This document shows, in pieces, positions 43,617-51,723 of a stretch of 51,742 nt of DNA. The number at the start of each line of letters is the position of its first letter. The stretch's first letter is position 1. The stretch spans positions 10,443-62,184 of the forward strand of contig NZ_VAWA01000014.1 in assembly GCF_005771565.1 (NCBI RefSeq), in the 5' to 3' direction. Position numbers and translations under genes: made by a program. The notes under the pieces are model-generated. The model ran no database searches. It was not told the DNA's origin and was given only the letters and a program-made list of their open reading frames with translations. Origin of the DNA: Nesterenkonia sphaerica. GTDB taxonomy: Bacteria; Actinomycetota; Actinomycetes; Actinomycetales; Micrococcaceae.

Positions 43617-44669
43617 ATGACTGAGGACCCTGCAGCCCAGGCGGCCGACCCGACTACGTCGCACGCCCAGCTCTACGAGCTGGTTCGCTCCCGCCCGGAC
43701 CTCCGCCCGATTATCGCTGAGAACCCCAGCACCTACCCTGAGCTGTTGGAGTGGCTGAGCGGGCTCGGCGACCCGAAGATCGACGCCGCACTGGCCCGGC
43801 GAGGTGCTGGGGGCGGTGAGCAGTCCACCCAGGCTCTTCCCACGGAGGAGTTCGGCGCGACACATCATCCTGTGGCCCATCCTGCTCCGACTCAACCCAT
43901 GCCCCACCAGCCCCGGCCGGAGTTCGACGAGCAGGTTTTCGGCACGGCTGCCGGCTACGCCGCAGCTGAGCACCCGCCGTATGCAGGTGCCCCACCCTAC
44001 ACTCCGGAGCGCGTGACGGACCCGGAAGATGACCCGGCGCCTCACCGCAGGAGGGGAGGTGCGGGCGCGGTGGTGTTCCTCCTGGCCCTGCTGACTGTGG
44101 GGGCGCTGGCGGCCACCTATTTCTTGCTGATGGGAAACCCGCTCGGCAACGACGACGAACCCGCCGCAGGACAGGCCCCCACCCCGGCAGAGGAGCAGGC
44201 TGATCAGAGCCCTGAGCCCTCTCCGGAGGAGGACCCTGAGCCTTCACCTTCGCCAGAGGAGGAGGCTGGCACCGATGAGGACGACGAAGACGGGGAGGCA
44301 GAGGAAACGGAGTTGGAACGTCCCGCGCCGGATGACGCGCTGAGCATCACGGAGTTCTCCTCGCCCACTGGGAACATCAATTGCGCTCTCGGCGACGATG
44401 ATCTTCGCTGCACGGTGGCTGAATACGACTTCGACGCTCCGCAGGAGTGTGAGGGTGGGGTGACGTTCCGCGTGTCGGATCAGGGGTCCCCCACCATCGA
44501 CTGCAGCAGTTCAGTAGAGTCTCAGGGGCAGCTGTTGGAGTACGGCCAGGTGACGGGCAATGCGGACTTCGCGTGCGAAGCCAATGAGATGTTTTTCGAG
44601 TGTTGGTCTCAGCGCAGCGGCGAGGGCTTCGAAATCGCCCGCGAATACTACGAGTTCACCGGCGGCTGA
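43617..44669 (+). CDS. LRV-like domain, membrane-anchored protein with acidic linker
   Basis: The 350-residue protein has an N-terminal variant-leucine-rich (LRV-like) unit (about 5-62; AAQAADPTTSHAQLYELV, then RPIIAENPSTYPELLEWL), a proline-rich linker, an RRRGG membrane-insertion patch, a helix (about 150-170), and a very acidic stretch of about 65 residues rich in Glu, Pro and Ser. The C-terminal part (about 245-350) has six or more cysteines (NINCALGDDDLRCTV, then CEGGVTFRV and FFECWSQ) and resembles DUF6636-like outer domains. The function is unknown. ATG 43617 is 26 bases after the pdxT stop. Confidence 0.75.
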   Translation: MTEDPAAQAADPTTSHAQLYELVRSRPDLRPIIAENPSTYPELLEWLSGLGDPKIDAALARRGAGGGEQSTQALPTEEFGATHHPVAHPAPTQPMPHQPRPEFDEQVFGTAAGYAAAEHPPYAGAPPYTPERVTDPEDDPAPHRRRGGAGAVVFLLALLTVGALAATYFLLMGNPLGNDDEPAAGQAPTPAEEQADQSPEPSPEEDPEPSPSPEEEAGTDEDDEDGEAEETELERPAPDDALSITEFSSPTGNINCALGDDDLRCTVAEYDFDAPQECEGGVTFRVSDQGSPTIDCSSSVESQGQLLEYGQVTGNADFACEANEMFFECWSQRSGEGFEIAREYYEFTGG

Positions 44670-44689
44670 GTGCCTCCGCACCCCTAGAA

Positions 44690-44703
44690 AAGGGCCTGCC
44701 CTT
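44690..44703. terminator. Small bidirectional hairpin between two convergent genes
   Basis: AAGGG and CCCTT are separated by four bases. It stands between the ends of the LRV-like gene and the XRE-like gene and overlaps the latter's stop. Stem is only five base pairs. Confidence 0.4.
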
Positions 44704-45019
44704 AACTATCGTCTTCGAAGGCAGGACCGCCTTCGGCCTCCCAGTTCTGCAGCTGCCGAATCCTTGAGGAGGAGTATTTCCGGCGAACCCCGTAGCCGCC
44801 GTCGTCATCCTCGGCGATGAAAACGACTCCATACTCTTCCAGCGCCGCCCGTAACCGGTGGTTCGAGTCAGCGTCCAACGACACCCCCCGGTGTTCGAAG
44901 TCCCGGACTCGCGCGGGATCGACCGCCGCGGCCTCGCCAATGACCTCAGTCGACACCCTAGTCAGCGCGCGCGCCGCGCGCGCCACGTCTGGTGTGAGCA
45001 GGTCGGCATAGCGTTTCAT
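44702..45019 (-). CDS. Small XRE-like helix-turn-helix regulator
   Basis: The 105-residue protein has a Cro/C1-like helix-turn-helix: LTPDVARAARALTRVSTEVIGEAAAVDPARVRDFE, then NHRLRAALEEYGVVFIAEDDDGGYGVRRK. The second part is typical of short actinobacterial and proteobacterial XRE proteins with this closing motif. An acidic tail follows. ATG 45019 overlaps a palindrome (45019-45034), so it may control its own gene. No binding site for a ribosome is visible, which would fit a leaderless message. It could also regulate neighbouring genes. Confidence 0.8.
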   Translation of the reverse strand: MKRYADLLTPDVARAARALTRVSTEVIGEAAAVDPARVRDFEHRGVSLDADSNHRLRAALEEYGVVFIAEDDDGGYGVRRKYSSSRIRQLQNWEAEGGPAFEDDS

Positions 45020-45034
45020 GACACTAGTGTGTCA
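45019..45034. promoter_or_regulatory. Palindrome over the start of the XRE-like gene
   Basis: TGACAC-TAGT-GTGTCA is a perfect inverted repeat, with ACACTAGTGT inside it (45021-45030), directly against the start codon. This is the type of site a dimeric HTH protein would use to shut off its own gene. Confidence 0.5.
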
Positions 45035-45145
45035 AAGTTCACATCCACAGGGAACAGCTGGGTCACCGGCCATAGAGAGGCGGTGCCTTAAACACGACAA
45101 GGTCAGAGGCCTCAACACCGAGCTGCGGTCCTGAAGACGTATGGT

Positions 45146-46510
45146 TCAGAGCTGAAACGTCTGATTTTGGCGCGGAACGGTTGCGTCCCACGCGAGTTCG
45201 CGGTCAATTCGACTGCGAAATGTCTCTGCTGCTTGGGGTTCGCCGTGAACGATGAACACCCGTTGGGGGGCCTTGTGAAACTCTTTGAGCCATTTCACCA
45301 GTTCATCGGCGTCTGCGTGTGCTGAGAGCCCAGGTAAGTCGGCTACTTCTGCATTGATGGGTGTCCAGTCTCCATGGATCTTGATCTCAGTCGCTCCCTG
45401 TTGCAATGCGCGTCCGCGTGTTCCTGCGGCTTGGAACCCTGCCAGCAGAATGGTGTGCCGCCGGTCGCGGCCGAAGGATTTCAAGTGATGCAGTATCCTG
45501 CCGCCGGTGGCCATCCCGCTGGCAGAGATGACGATCTTCGGTTCACGGCTGCGTGAGATCCGCTTGGAGGCCTCCGGGTCGCGGGTGTAAGTTGCGACAT
45601 CGCCTACCGCGTCACAGGTCGCGGGGTCCAAGCGATGATCGTTGGGATGGGCGTGGAGCAACTCGCTGGCGTTGATCGCCATGGGGCTGTCGAGGTAAAT
45701 CGGCACCTTGGGCAGTCGGCCCGAATGGCGCAGGCTCCACAGATAGTACAGAAGGGTCTGAGCCCGTCCAACCGCGAAGGAGGGGATGAGCACGGTGCCG
45801 CCACGTCGTATTGTTCGTTCTACGGCATCAGCCAAAGCGTCCACCGCGGCCGCAGTCTCATGGAGACGGTCTCCGTAAGTCGACTCGATCACTACATAGT
45901 CTGCTTCCCGCACGGGGTCAGGAGCGATCATCACTGGATCGTCAAATCTGCCCAGATCTCCGGAGAACACGATCCGGCGGCCAGCCCAATGGAGCTCAAC
46001 AGTGGCGGCCCCCAAGATGTGGCCCGCCCGCCGGAACCGACCCGTGGCACCCCCAGGCGTGTGAAACGGCTGGTAGAACGGGTAGGTGATGAACGCATCA
46101 AGAGCGCGCTGGGCATCCGGCGAGTCGTAGAGCGGACGCGCCGGTGTGTGCTTCGACTTCTTTATGCGGTTCAAGAACATTGCCTCTTGCTCTTGGAGAC
46201 GGGCACTGTCCTTCAGGATCAGTTCGGCCACATCTCGGGTCGCCGCTGTGGAGATGATGGGGCCGGTGAATCCCTCGCGCACCAACCGGGGAAGGTAACC
46301 ACAATGGTCCAGATGAGCGTGAGTCAGGACCACCGCGTCGATCGTGGCTGCTTCGACGGGCAATGGCCTCCAGTTGAGTTCACGGAGGTTCTTCTGGCCC
46401 TGGAAGAGACCGCAATCGACAAGAATTCTGCCACCATCATGGTCCAGCAGGTGCTTGGAGCCGGTGACAGTCCCGGCCCCGCCCAGTGCTGTGAGCTGCA
46501 ACCCTGTCAT
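45146..46510 (-). CDS. Beta-CASP metallo-beta-lactamase-fold protein (RNase-like)
   Basis: The 454-residue protein has the MBL fold with zinc motif VVLTHAHLDHCGYLP, then a GDLGRFDDP aspartate, the beta-CASP insertion and a C-terminal RMMBL part ending in LSAHADADELVKWL and VFIVHGEPQAAETF. These motifs belong to RNA-processing beta-CASP nucleases (CPSF73-like and bacterial YSH1-like), not RNase J, which has different end motifs. ATG 46510 has AGAGG 8 bases upstream; the upstream open frame to 46720 is not conserved. It lies next to the accessory element and may be a transferred gene. Confidence 0.88.
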   Translation of the reverse strand: MTGLQLTALGGAGTVTGSKHLLDHDGGRILVDCGLFQGQKNLRELNWRPLPVEAATIDAVVLTHAHLDHCGYLPRLVREGFTGPIISTAATRDVAELILKDSARLQEQEAMFLNRIKKSKHTPARPLYDSPDAQRALDAFITYPFYQPFHTPGGATGRFRRAGHILGAATVELHWAGRRIVFSGDLGRFDDPVMIAPDPVREADYVVIESTYGDRLHETAAAVDALADAVERTIRRGGTVLIPSFAVGRAQTLLYYLWSLRHSGRLPKVPIYLDSPMAINASELLHAHPNDHRLDPATCDAVGDVATYTRDPEASKRISRSREPKIVISASGMATGGRILHHLKSFGRDRRHTILLAGFQAAGTRGRALQQGATEIKIHGDWTPINAEVADLPGLSAHADADELVKWLKEFHKAPQRVFIVHGEPQAAETFRSRIDRELAWDATVPRQNQTFQL

Positions 46511-46627
46511 CTCCGATACCTCTCGAATTTCCCCGCGTGAGTCAATACCGTTAACAAGTCTGCAGTCTGAACCGCCGATCTGGGAGCCCCGATCACCCTC
46601 ACCTTCAGGCACGTCGGAGAAAACCGG

Positions 46628-47948
46628 ATGACGCAAAGCACGGCTGAGACGGAATTCCGCAAGAAGCAGACACCGTATGCGGGGTGTCATGACGGAATGC
46701 CAGTTGAGACCGCACCGCATGTTCTGGTGTCGGGCCCGACCGGACGCGGGAAGACCACCCGCGTTCTCGCCCCAGGCGCTCTCATGTGGCGCGGACCCCG
46801 GGTCATTGTCTCGTCAAAGACCGACTATCTGAAGTGGCTGGTCGACTACGGAATACACCAGCGGGGACCGCTCTATGTATTGGATCTGGCTGGTGAGCTC
46901 GACGACGACTCTGAGTGGCTACAAGGAGTCGACTATCAGCGCGTGACCAGATCCCACGGCACTGATCGACAATGACGATGACGCGTTAGCCATGGCTTCG
47001 CTGCTGATGAAGGTCGGCGCACTTGGTGCTTACGACAATGGTGGTGGAGGTGGTGGTGACGGTGCCGCGTTCTGGCAGACGTTGACCACCCAGTCGATGG
47101 CCGCGGTGCTGCTGGCAGGTATGGAGTCCGAAGGTGGCATTGATTGGTCACTCCGGGCCTCGAGTGCAACCGCGGGTAAGGATGCTGAGGATGATTCTCC
47201 CAGTTGGGTTTCTGCTTACGACCTCGTGCGCGAGAAGTCCACTCACGCTGCTGACCTCTTCGGCAAGATCGACACGGATCCTAAGATGCGCGACTCCATC
47301 AAAGCCACTATGCACACAGGGCTTGCTCCGTGGCTCTTGAGCAACGTCTCTGGTCGCCACGGGAACTCGGTCCCCTTCCAGCCGAAGATGCTGGAGGATG
47401 CCGATGAGCCGACACTGGCGATCATTGCACCTGCTGATGGTGTGGCCGCTGGAGCTGCTGTTGCGGTTGTAGAAACCATCGTCCGTCACTTGCGCCGCGG
47501 CATTGAGCGTGGTCTCGATCGCGTGCTTCTGAGCATTGATGAGGCGGTCAATACGTGCCCGATTCCGAAGCTCCCAACGTATGTAACTGAAGCTCGTGGT
47601 CTCGGTGTTGCGTGCGTCATCGCTGTGCAGTCTACGAAGCAGATGACGCTCCGGTGGGGCAAGGAGGGCGCCGAAGTCCTGCGGGAGGTCTTCCCCTCGG
47701 CGCTGATCCTGGAGGGAGCTCCTGAGCGCGAGATGCTGGAGAACGCCGCATGGTGGGACGGTGAAGAGGACCGCTGGACTGAGTCAATCGACAGCCATCA
47801 GAATCGCAGTCTGTCGGCCGAAAGGGTCCAGCGCACGGCGCCCACGCGGCTGCTTCCGAAGAGCGTAGAGGAGGGCCGGCTCCTGCTTTACGGACAGAAG
47901 GGAAATATGGTGGAACTCCCGGGGATGTGGAACTTCCCGAAAGGCTGA
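46628..47948 (+). pseudogene. TraG/VirD4-like coupling ATPase, frameshifted
   Basis: Two adjacent frames encode one protein. The first (46628-46975) has the P-loop LVSGPTGRGKTTRVLAPGAL and DLAGELDDDSEWLQGVDYQRVT. The second (46992-47948) continues with KVGALGAYDN, then DEAVNTCPIPKLPTYVTEARGLGVA and AAWWDGEEDRWTESID. Removing one base near 46949 restores GVDYQRVTDPTALIDNDDDA and fuses them, so a one-base insertion has broken the gene. The intact protein would be about 440 residues and would lack an N-terminal membrane anchor. Coupling ATPases feed the relaxase-DNA complex to a type IV channel. The unmarked restart at 46992 may still be translated. GGAG lies 8 bases before ATG 46628. Confidence 0.82.
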
Positions 47949-48147
47949 TCGGAGGTCACGCGAAGAGGGTCTGGGCTCAGAGTTCAGGCCCTCCTTCTGT
48001 ATTGAGGGAGATGAAGCGGGTGAGTAGCAACTCGTTATCGACCTAACGCTGAATCCGCATCGACGACTTGTAAACCGTTCACTATCCGTCTCTCGATAGT
48101 CTGGATCTCCAGCAAGCGTCGACACTGGCACGGGAGTATTTCACAAT

Positions 48148-49716
48148 ATGGAACATAGCTGGCTCTCACTGACCTGGTGGATTCCCCTTCCAGAGTCAAT
48201 CGACCTGCCGGACAGACATACACGCTACGTCACGGCCGTTGTTCACCCCACCCATGCCGCACCTGATGGCAAGCCATTGGATGAAACCGACCCTTTTACT
48301 CAGGTCGATCACGAACTCAGGCTCACTGTTCATCAACGAGAAATTGATGTTTCGATTGCATCCCCTGTGCAGAAGGCCGTCTTCGAAGTCGCCCATGAGG
48401 TTCAGCAGGAAGGTGATACGCAGGCTGAAGGTGTTTCAGGCACCAGAATCAGCTACTTGAGTGTGATCGAGGCGGAGGCTCGTGTCTACGGCATCGATGA
48501 TGTGGATGAGGGCTTAACGACCGATCTGTTTGACATGGCCCTCGACCGAATCCGGCAACTGCAGGAGGGGTTGGCATTAATAACCCAGGACTTGAAGAAG
48601 GACTGGGTGGCGAAAGAGCGTCTCCCAGCGATGCTGCCCTTACGCACTCAGTTCTCAGATTCTGAGGACAATTCGGACGACCTCAGCGTCTTTCTGGTGA
48701 ACCAATTTGCACTAACTGACGTGAGCCCTCCAGAACCGATCCCCGAGTCTAAGTTCGCGGACTTGACGGAGTATCTCTCTATGGATGACCACGAGGCAAG
48801 CTTTTCGACCTATCACCGGTTGCGTTATGAGACGTCGGTCCTTTGCCACCGCCGGGGAGACTTTCGTATGACCGTCATTTCAGCGGCTATCGCGGCCGAG
48901 TCACTCCTCGACGAAATGTTGATGCTTCTGCTCTGGGACGAAGGCAATCAACCGGAAACCGTGGCTTACAAATTCAGTCAGAGCGGCCCAAAGCTCCTGT
49001 CGCGAGTCAAAAGCGAGTATTCGAGACATTTAGGTGGTGAATGGAGCCCTGGGAAGAAGGGGGCGGTTCGTGAATGGCGGGAGAAGATCGCGGAGCCGCG
49101 AAACCAGATCGCTCATGCTGGCGCAATCCCGACCCGACAGCACGCAATAGATGCAGTGCGGGCATTGAACAGCCTTGAACAGTTTCTGGGCCGACGTCTC
49201 AGAACACGAATAGCTCAACGGCCCCGCGCAGCAACGTTGTTCATCGGGGGTCGAACACTTGAAGCTGAAGGCGAAATCACGAACAGACTGAGAACCTTAT
49301 ACAACGATCCGTGGGAGCCGCATTGGGCCTCTACCTTCAGGCGGTGGCGTGATGTCCTCGAATTGGAGGTCGCCAAGACTGAGGGCTCACCGGTCCAACC
49401 AGTCAGAGACCGTGCGGTCGTCGCCGTGGTGGTCGGAGAACAAAGTCTTGAGTTCACACTTCTCGATGAGACAGCCTTGATGGCAGCACGCATTAGCCCC
49501 GTCCCAGACAACCTTGTATCGCAGTATGAGCGTTCGCTGGCGGAGCGGGAGCCAATTACTCCAGAACCCAGGCGAAACGACGTATGCAGGTTAATGCAGG
49601 AGGACTTGGAATCTAAGCGTCGGTTGCAGCTGGTAGGTGGATGGAGATACGCATACAAGCTCATTCCAACGTATAGCGTGATGGCTAATCGGCGCGATCG
49701 AGATGTGCAATCTTGA
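48148..49716 (+). CDS. Unknown protein with HEPN-like motif (accessory region)
   Basis: I do not recognise a named family. The 522-residue protein has no membrane helix. The central-to-C-terminal part (about 220-350) is helical and includes RMTVISAAIAAESLLDEMLMLLLW followed by AEPRNQIAHAGAIPT. The R318-N-Q-I-A-H323 spacing fits the RX4-6H motif of HEPN RNases, which often work in toxin-antitoxin and anti-phage systems. Residues 1-215 may be a sensor; a C-terminal part (about 350-522) has a beta-rich part (FTLLDETALMAARISPV). The GC content is clearly lower than that of the core genes. No antitoxin-like partner (for example a MNT nucleotidyltransferase) lies next to it. ATG 48148 is the first start. 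Confidence 0.62.
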   Translation: MEHSWLSLTWWIPLPESIDLPDRHTRYVTAVVHPTHAAPDGKPLDETDPFTQVDHELRLTVHQREIDVSIASPVQKAVFEVAHEVQQEGDTQAEGVSGTRISYLSVIEAEARVYGIDDVDEGLTTDLFDMALDRIRQLQEGLALITQDLKKDWVAKERLPAMLPLRTQFSDSEDNSDDLSVFLVNQFALTDVSPPEPIPESKFADLTEYLSMDDHEASFSTYHRLRYETSVLCHRRGDFRMTVISAAIAAESLLDEMLMLLLWDEGNQPETVAYKFSQSGPKLLSRVKSEYSRHLGGEWSPGKKGAVREWREKIAEPRNQIAHAGAIPTRQHAIDAVRALNSLEQFLGRRLRTRIAQRPRAATLFIGGRTLEAEGEITNRLRTLYNDPWEPHWASTFRRWRDVLELEVAKTEGSPVQPVRDRAVVAVVVGEQSLEFTLLDETALMAARISPVPDNLVSQYERSLAEREPITPEPRRNDVCRLMQEDLESKRRLQLVGGWRYAYKLIPTYSVMANRRDRDVQS

Positions 49717-49791
49717 AGGCTACTCTCAGTTCTTACCTACTGACTCGCGACTGTGATTCCAGAGCTTCCGAATCGCGGGCGCCCGCATGTC

Positions 49792-50082
49792 TCAGCTGAC
49801 CAAGCTAGCCCTGACCCCGGCGATGAACTCATCTACCAGTTCACGAGTGTGCATGACCCGCACATCTGCCCCGCGAGCCCGCGTACGATCGATCTGAACC
49901 TTCTGCAGGGAACTAAGCCGGCCATTTTTCGCCTTGAGCTCCACGAAGACGGTGCGCTCATTGATGAGCACAATCCGGTCCGGCACGCCATTGACCCCAG
50001 AAGAGAATTTGAAGCAGATTCCGTCAAGATCACTGATCCGATCCCTCAGGTACTGCTCGACGTGATTCTCAGCTTTTCCCAT
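49792..50082 (-). CDS. VRR-NUC domain protein
   Basis: The 96-residue protein is a complete small PD-(D/E)XK fold of the VRR-NUC type: a helix (NHVEQYLRDRI), then GVNGVPDRIVLI (Asp 35 of PD) and VFVELKAKNGRLSSLQ (Glu 48, Lys 50, Gln 60). These small proteins are common in phages and mobile elements and may resolve branched DNA. It is transcribed with the relaxase, which lies 12 bases upstream on the same strand. No helicase partner is present. Confidence 0.8.
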   Translation of the reverse strand: MGKAENHVEQYLRDRISDLDGICFKFSSGVNGVPDRIVLINERTVFVELKAKNGRLSSLQKVQIDRTRARGADVRVMHTRELVDEFIAGVRASLVS

Positions 50083-50094
50083 GACTCACCACCC

Positions 50095-51700
50095 TCACAG
50101 ACTCAAGCCCTGGTCGCGCTCAGATGCTTTCGCCCGTGCTTTCCGATACATTTCTTCGCGGGCTGAGACCTTCCGCCTCGTCGCAGCCTGGGCGTACTCG
50201 CCGCGGCTGATGTGGTCGTTGACGCTGCTCACCCCTGCTGTTGACTGACTGGCTGAGATCTCCCTTGCGACCTCCATCGCTTCCTCCCGGAGCTCCAGTT
50301 GCGCGCGCACATCTTCGTGCAGCACCTGCCTATGCTGCTGTTCAATCCTCTGAGATTAATCTTGAGAGCTGATGCTTCCTTTTCGAAGATTGCATCGGGG
50401 GTCTCACCGGCGCTGAATGCCTCGGCATACTTCTCGTCGAAAGCCGCCATCCTATCCAGGTAACTCTGCATCTGCCGCTGCTTCGGACCCGGTTTGGGTC
50501 GGAACGGTATAGGACAGCAGCATCCTCCGGCTTGGGTTGTCCCGCATTTGTCACGCCGCGTGCCACCGCATCGTTGGGTTCGATCACCTTCTCGACACGA
50601 TCAGCAGTGAAGTCCGCACCGAGCTTCGAACCTCGGCGGCGGTCTGTCTTCCCGGGCACTGCCCACGAGCCGTCGGCTTGCTGACGCATCATGCCGAAGG
50701 TGATGTCTTTGCCGCGCTTATCGACTGTCAGGTGCTTCTCCTGAGCAACACTCTTCAGCTCGTCGAAGGAGGCTGTCCGCGGAGCAGCCAGTGTGTTGGT
50801 CACCCGCTCATTGAGCTCTGCAACAGAGAACGGCTCCACCGGCAACGGTTGATCGTTGCGTGCAGCCAGTGCGGCCTGGTCGACCCAGAGCTGGTGTCGG
50901 TCATTTTGCCGCTTTTCGACCTCGATGGGCATCTCTCGTGACTGAGTAGCGACGCTGCGGTAGGAGAATCCCTTCTCCTTAGACTTCTGTCGCTGCTCGA
51001 CCTCAGCAGCCAATGCAAGCAAGTCTTCGCGCTGACTGATATTCTTCCTCAGCAATTGCCTGTCATGTGTTTTGGACAGGCGATGATGTGTGACCTTTGA
51101 TGAGTCCAGACTCGCCCCGGTCGTCTTGTGCACTGCATCGATGAGCATGTGATTGTGCAGCTTTCCATTACCCCCGACCTCAGTCACTACAAGCGCCATG
51201 TGTCCCTCGAACTCGTCGGCCTCTGCGATCGCCTGGCCCAGCTCCTGGGCCCGCTCCCAATCGTCGGGGTCGTCGGGGTTCAGCTCATCAAGCCCGAAGC
51301 CTTGGACCAGCGAATAATACTGCACGTACTTCGGCTCTTTAACCCTTCGGCCCTGCTTATCGAGCTTCGGAATCTTCCTGCCTCGTTCGTCTCGGAAGTG
51401 GACGCCATACTTGCCGCGTTCGAAGGCTCCGACAAGCTTGTCCTTACCGAAGCGTGCGTGGCGGAGTTCCATCTGCTCGAAGAAGGTACTCGGCAGAGCA
51501 CCGTTGGTCGCAGAAATTCCGACGTATTCTCTTTTCTCGGATATTTTCTGCAAATTATTTGTGAAATACCATTTCGCACCGCTGATGGATCTTTTCGGGC
51601 TCTTCGGACTTGGGGTGGGGCTGGCGACTCGCGGAGGATCTTGAGTAGGGCATGAAAGTGGGGCCGGGGCCTCGATGATGTGTAGCGACCAAGCCAACAC
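50095..51700 (-). pseudogene. Relaxase (MobA/TraI-like) broken by two frameshifts
   Basis: Three minus-strand frames make one protein. The N-terminal part (51700-~50510) has the relaxase core: YYSLVQGFGLDEL, then EFEGHMALVVTEVGGNGKLHNHMLIDAVH, where His 167, His 182 and His 184 fit the metal site. Near 50510 the reading moves to a frame with PFRPKPGPKQRQMQSYLDRM; near 50348 it moves to one with RIEQQHRQVLHEDVRAQLEL, ending at 50095. Each shift equals a one-base loss. The first 35 or so residues (GTG 51700) match no relaxase and lie in what may be another element. Relaxases nick DNA at oriT for transfer. Transfer is probably lost. Confidence 0.75.
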
Positions 51701-51723
51701 GTCTCAGAAGGACCCCGACCCCG

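Noticed and set aside
44965-44985. GC-dinucleotide run in the XRE-like gene as a possible Z-DNA or repeat element
   Set aside because: It lies inside a normal coding sequence and is explained by Ala/Arg codons in GC-rich DNA.
47037-47064. GGT/GGTGG simple repeat in the coupling ATPase gene as the cause of its frameshift
   Set aside because: The frame is the same before and after this repeat; it encodes six glycines. The break lies about 90 bases earlier.
47988-48010. CCCTC...GAGGG inverted repeat after the coupling ATPase gene as a terminator
   Set aside because: Stem of only five base pairs with a ten-base loop and no U tract; too weak to call.
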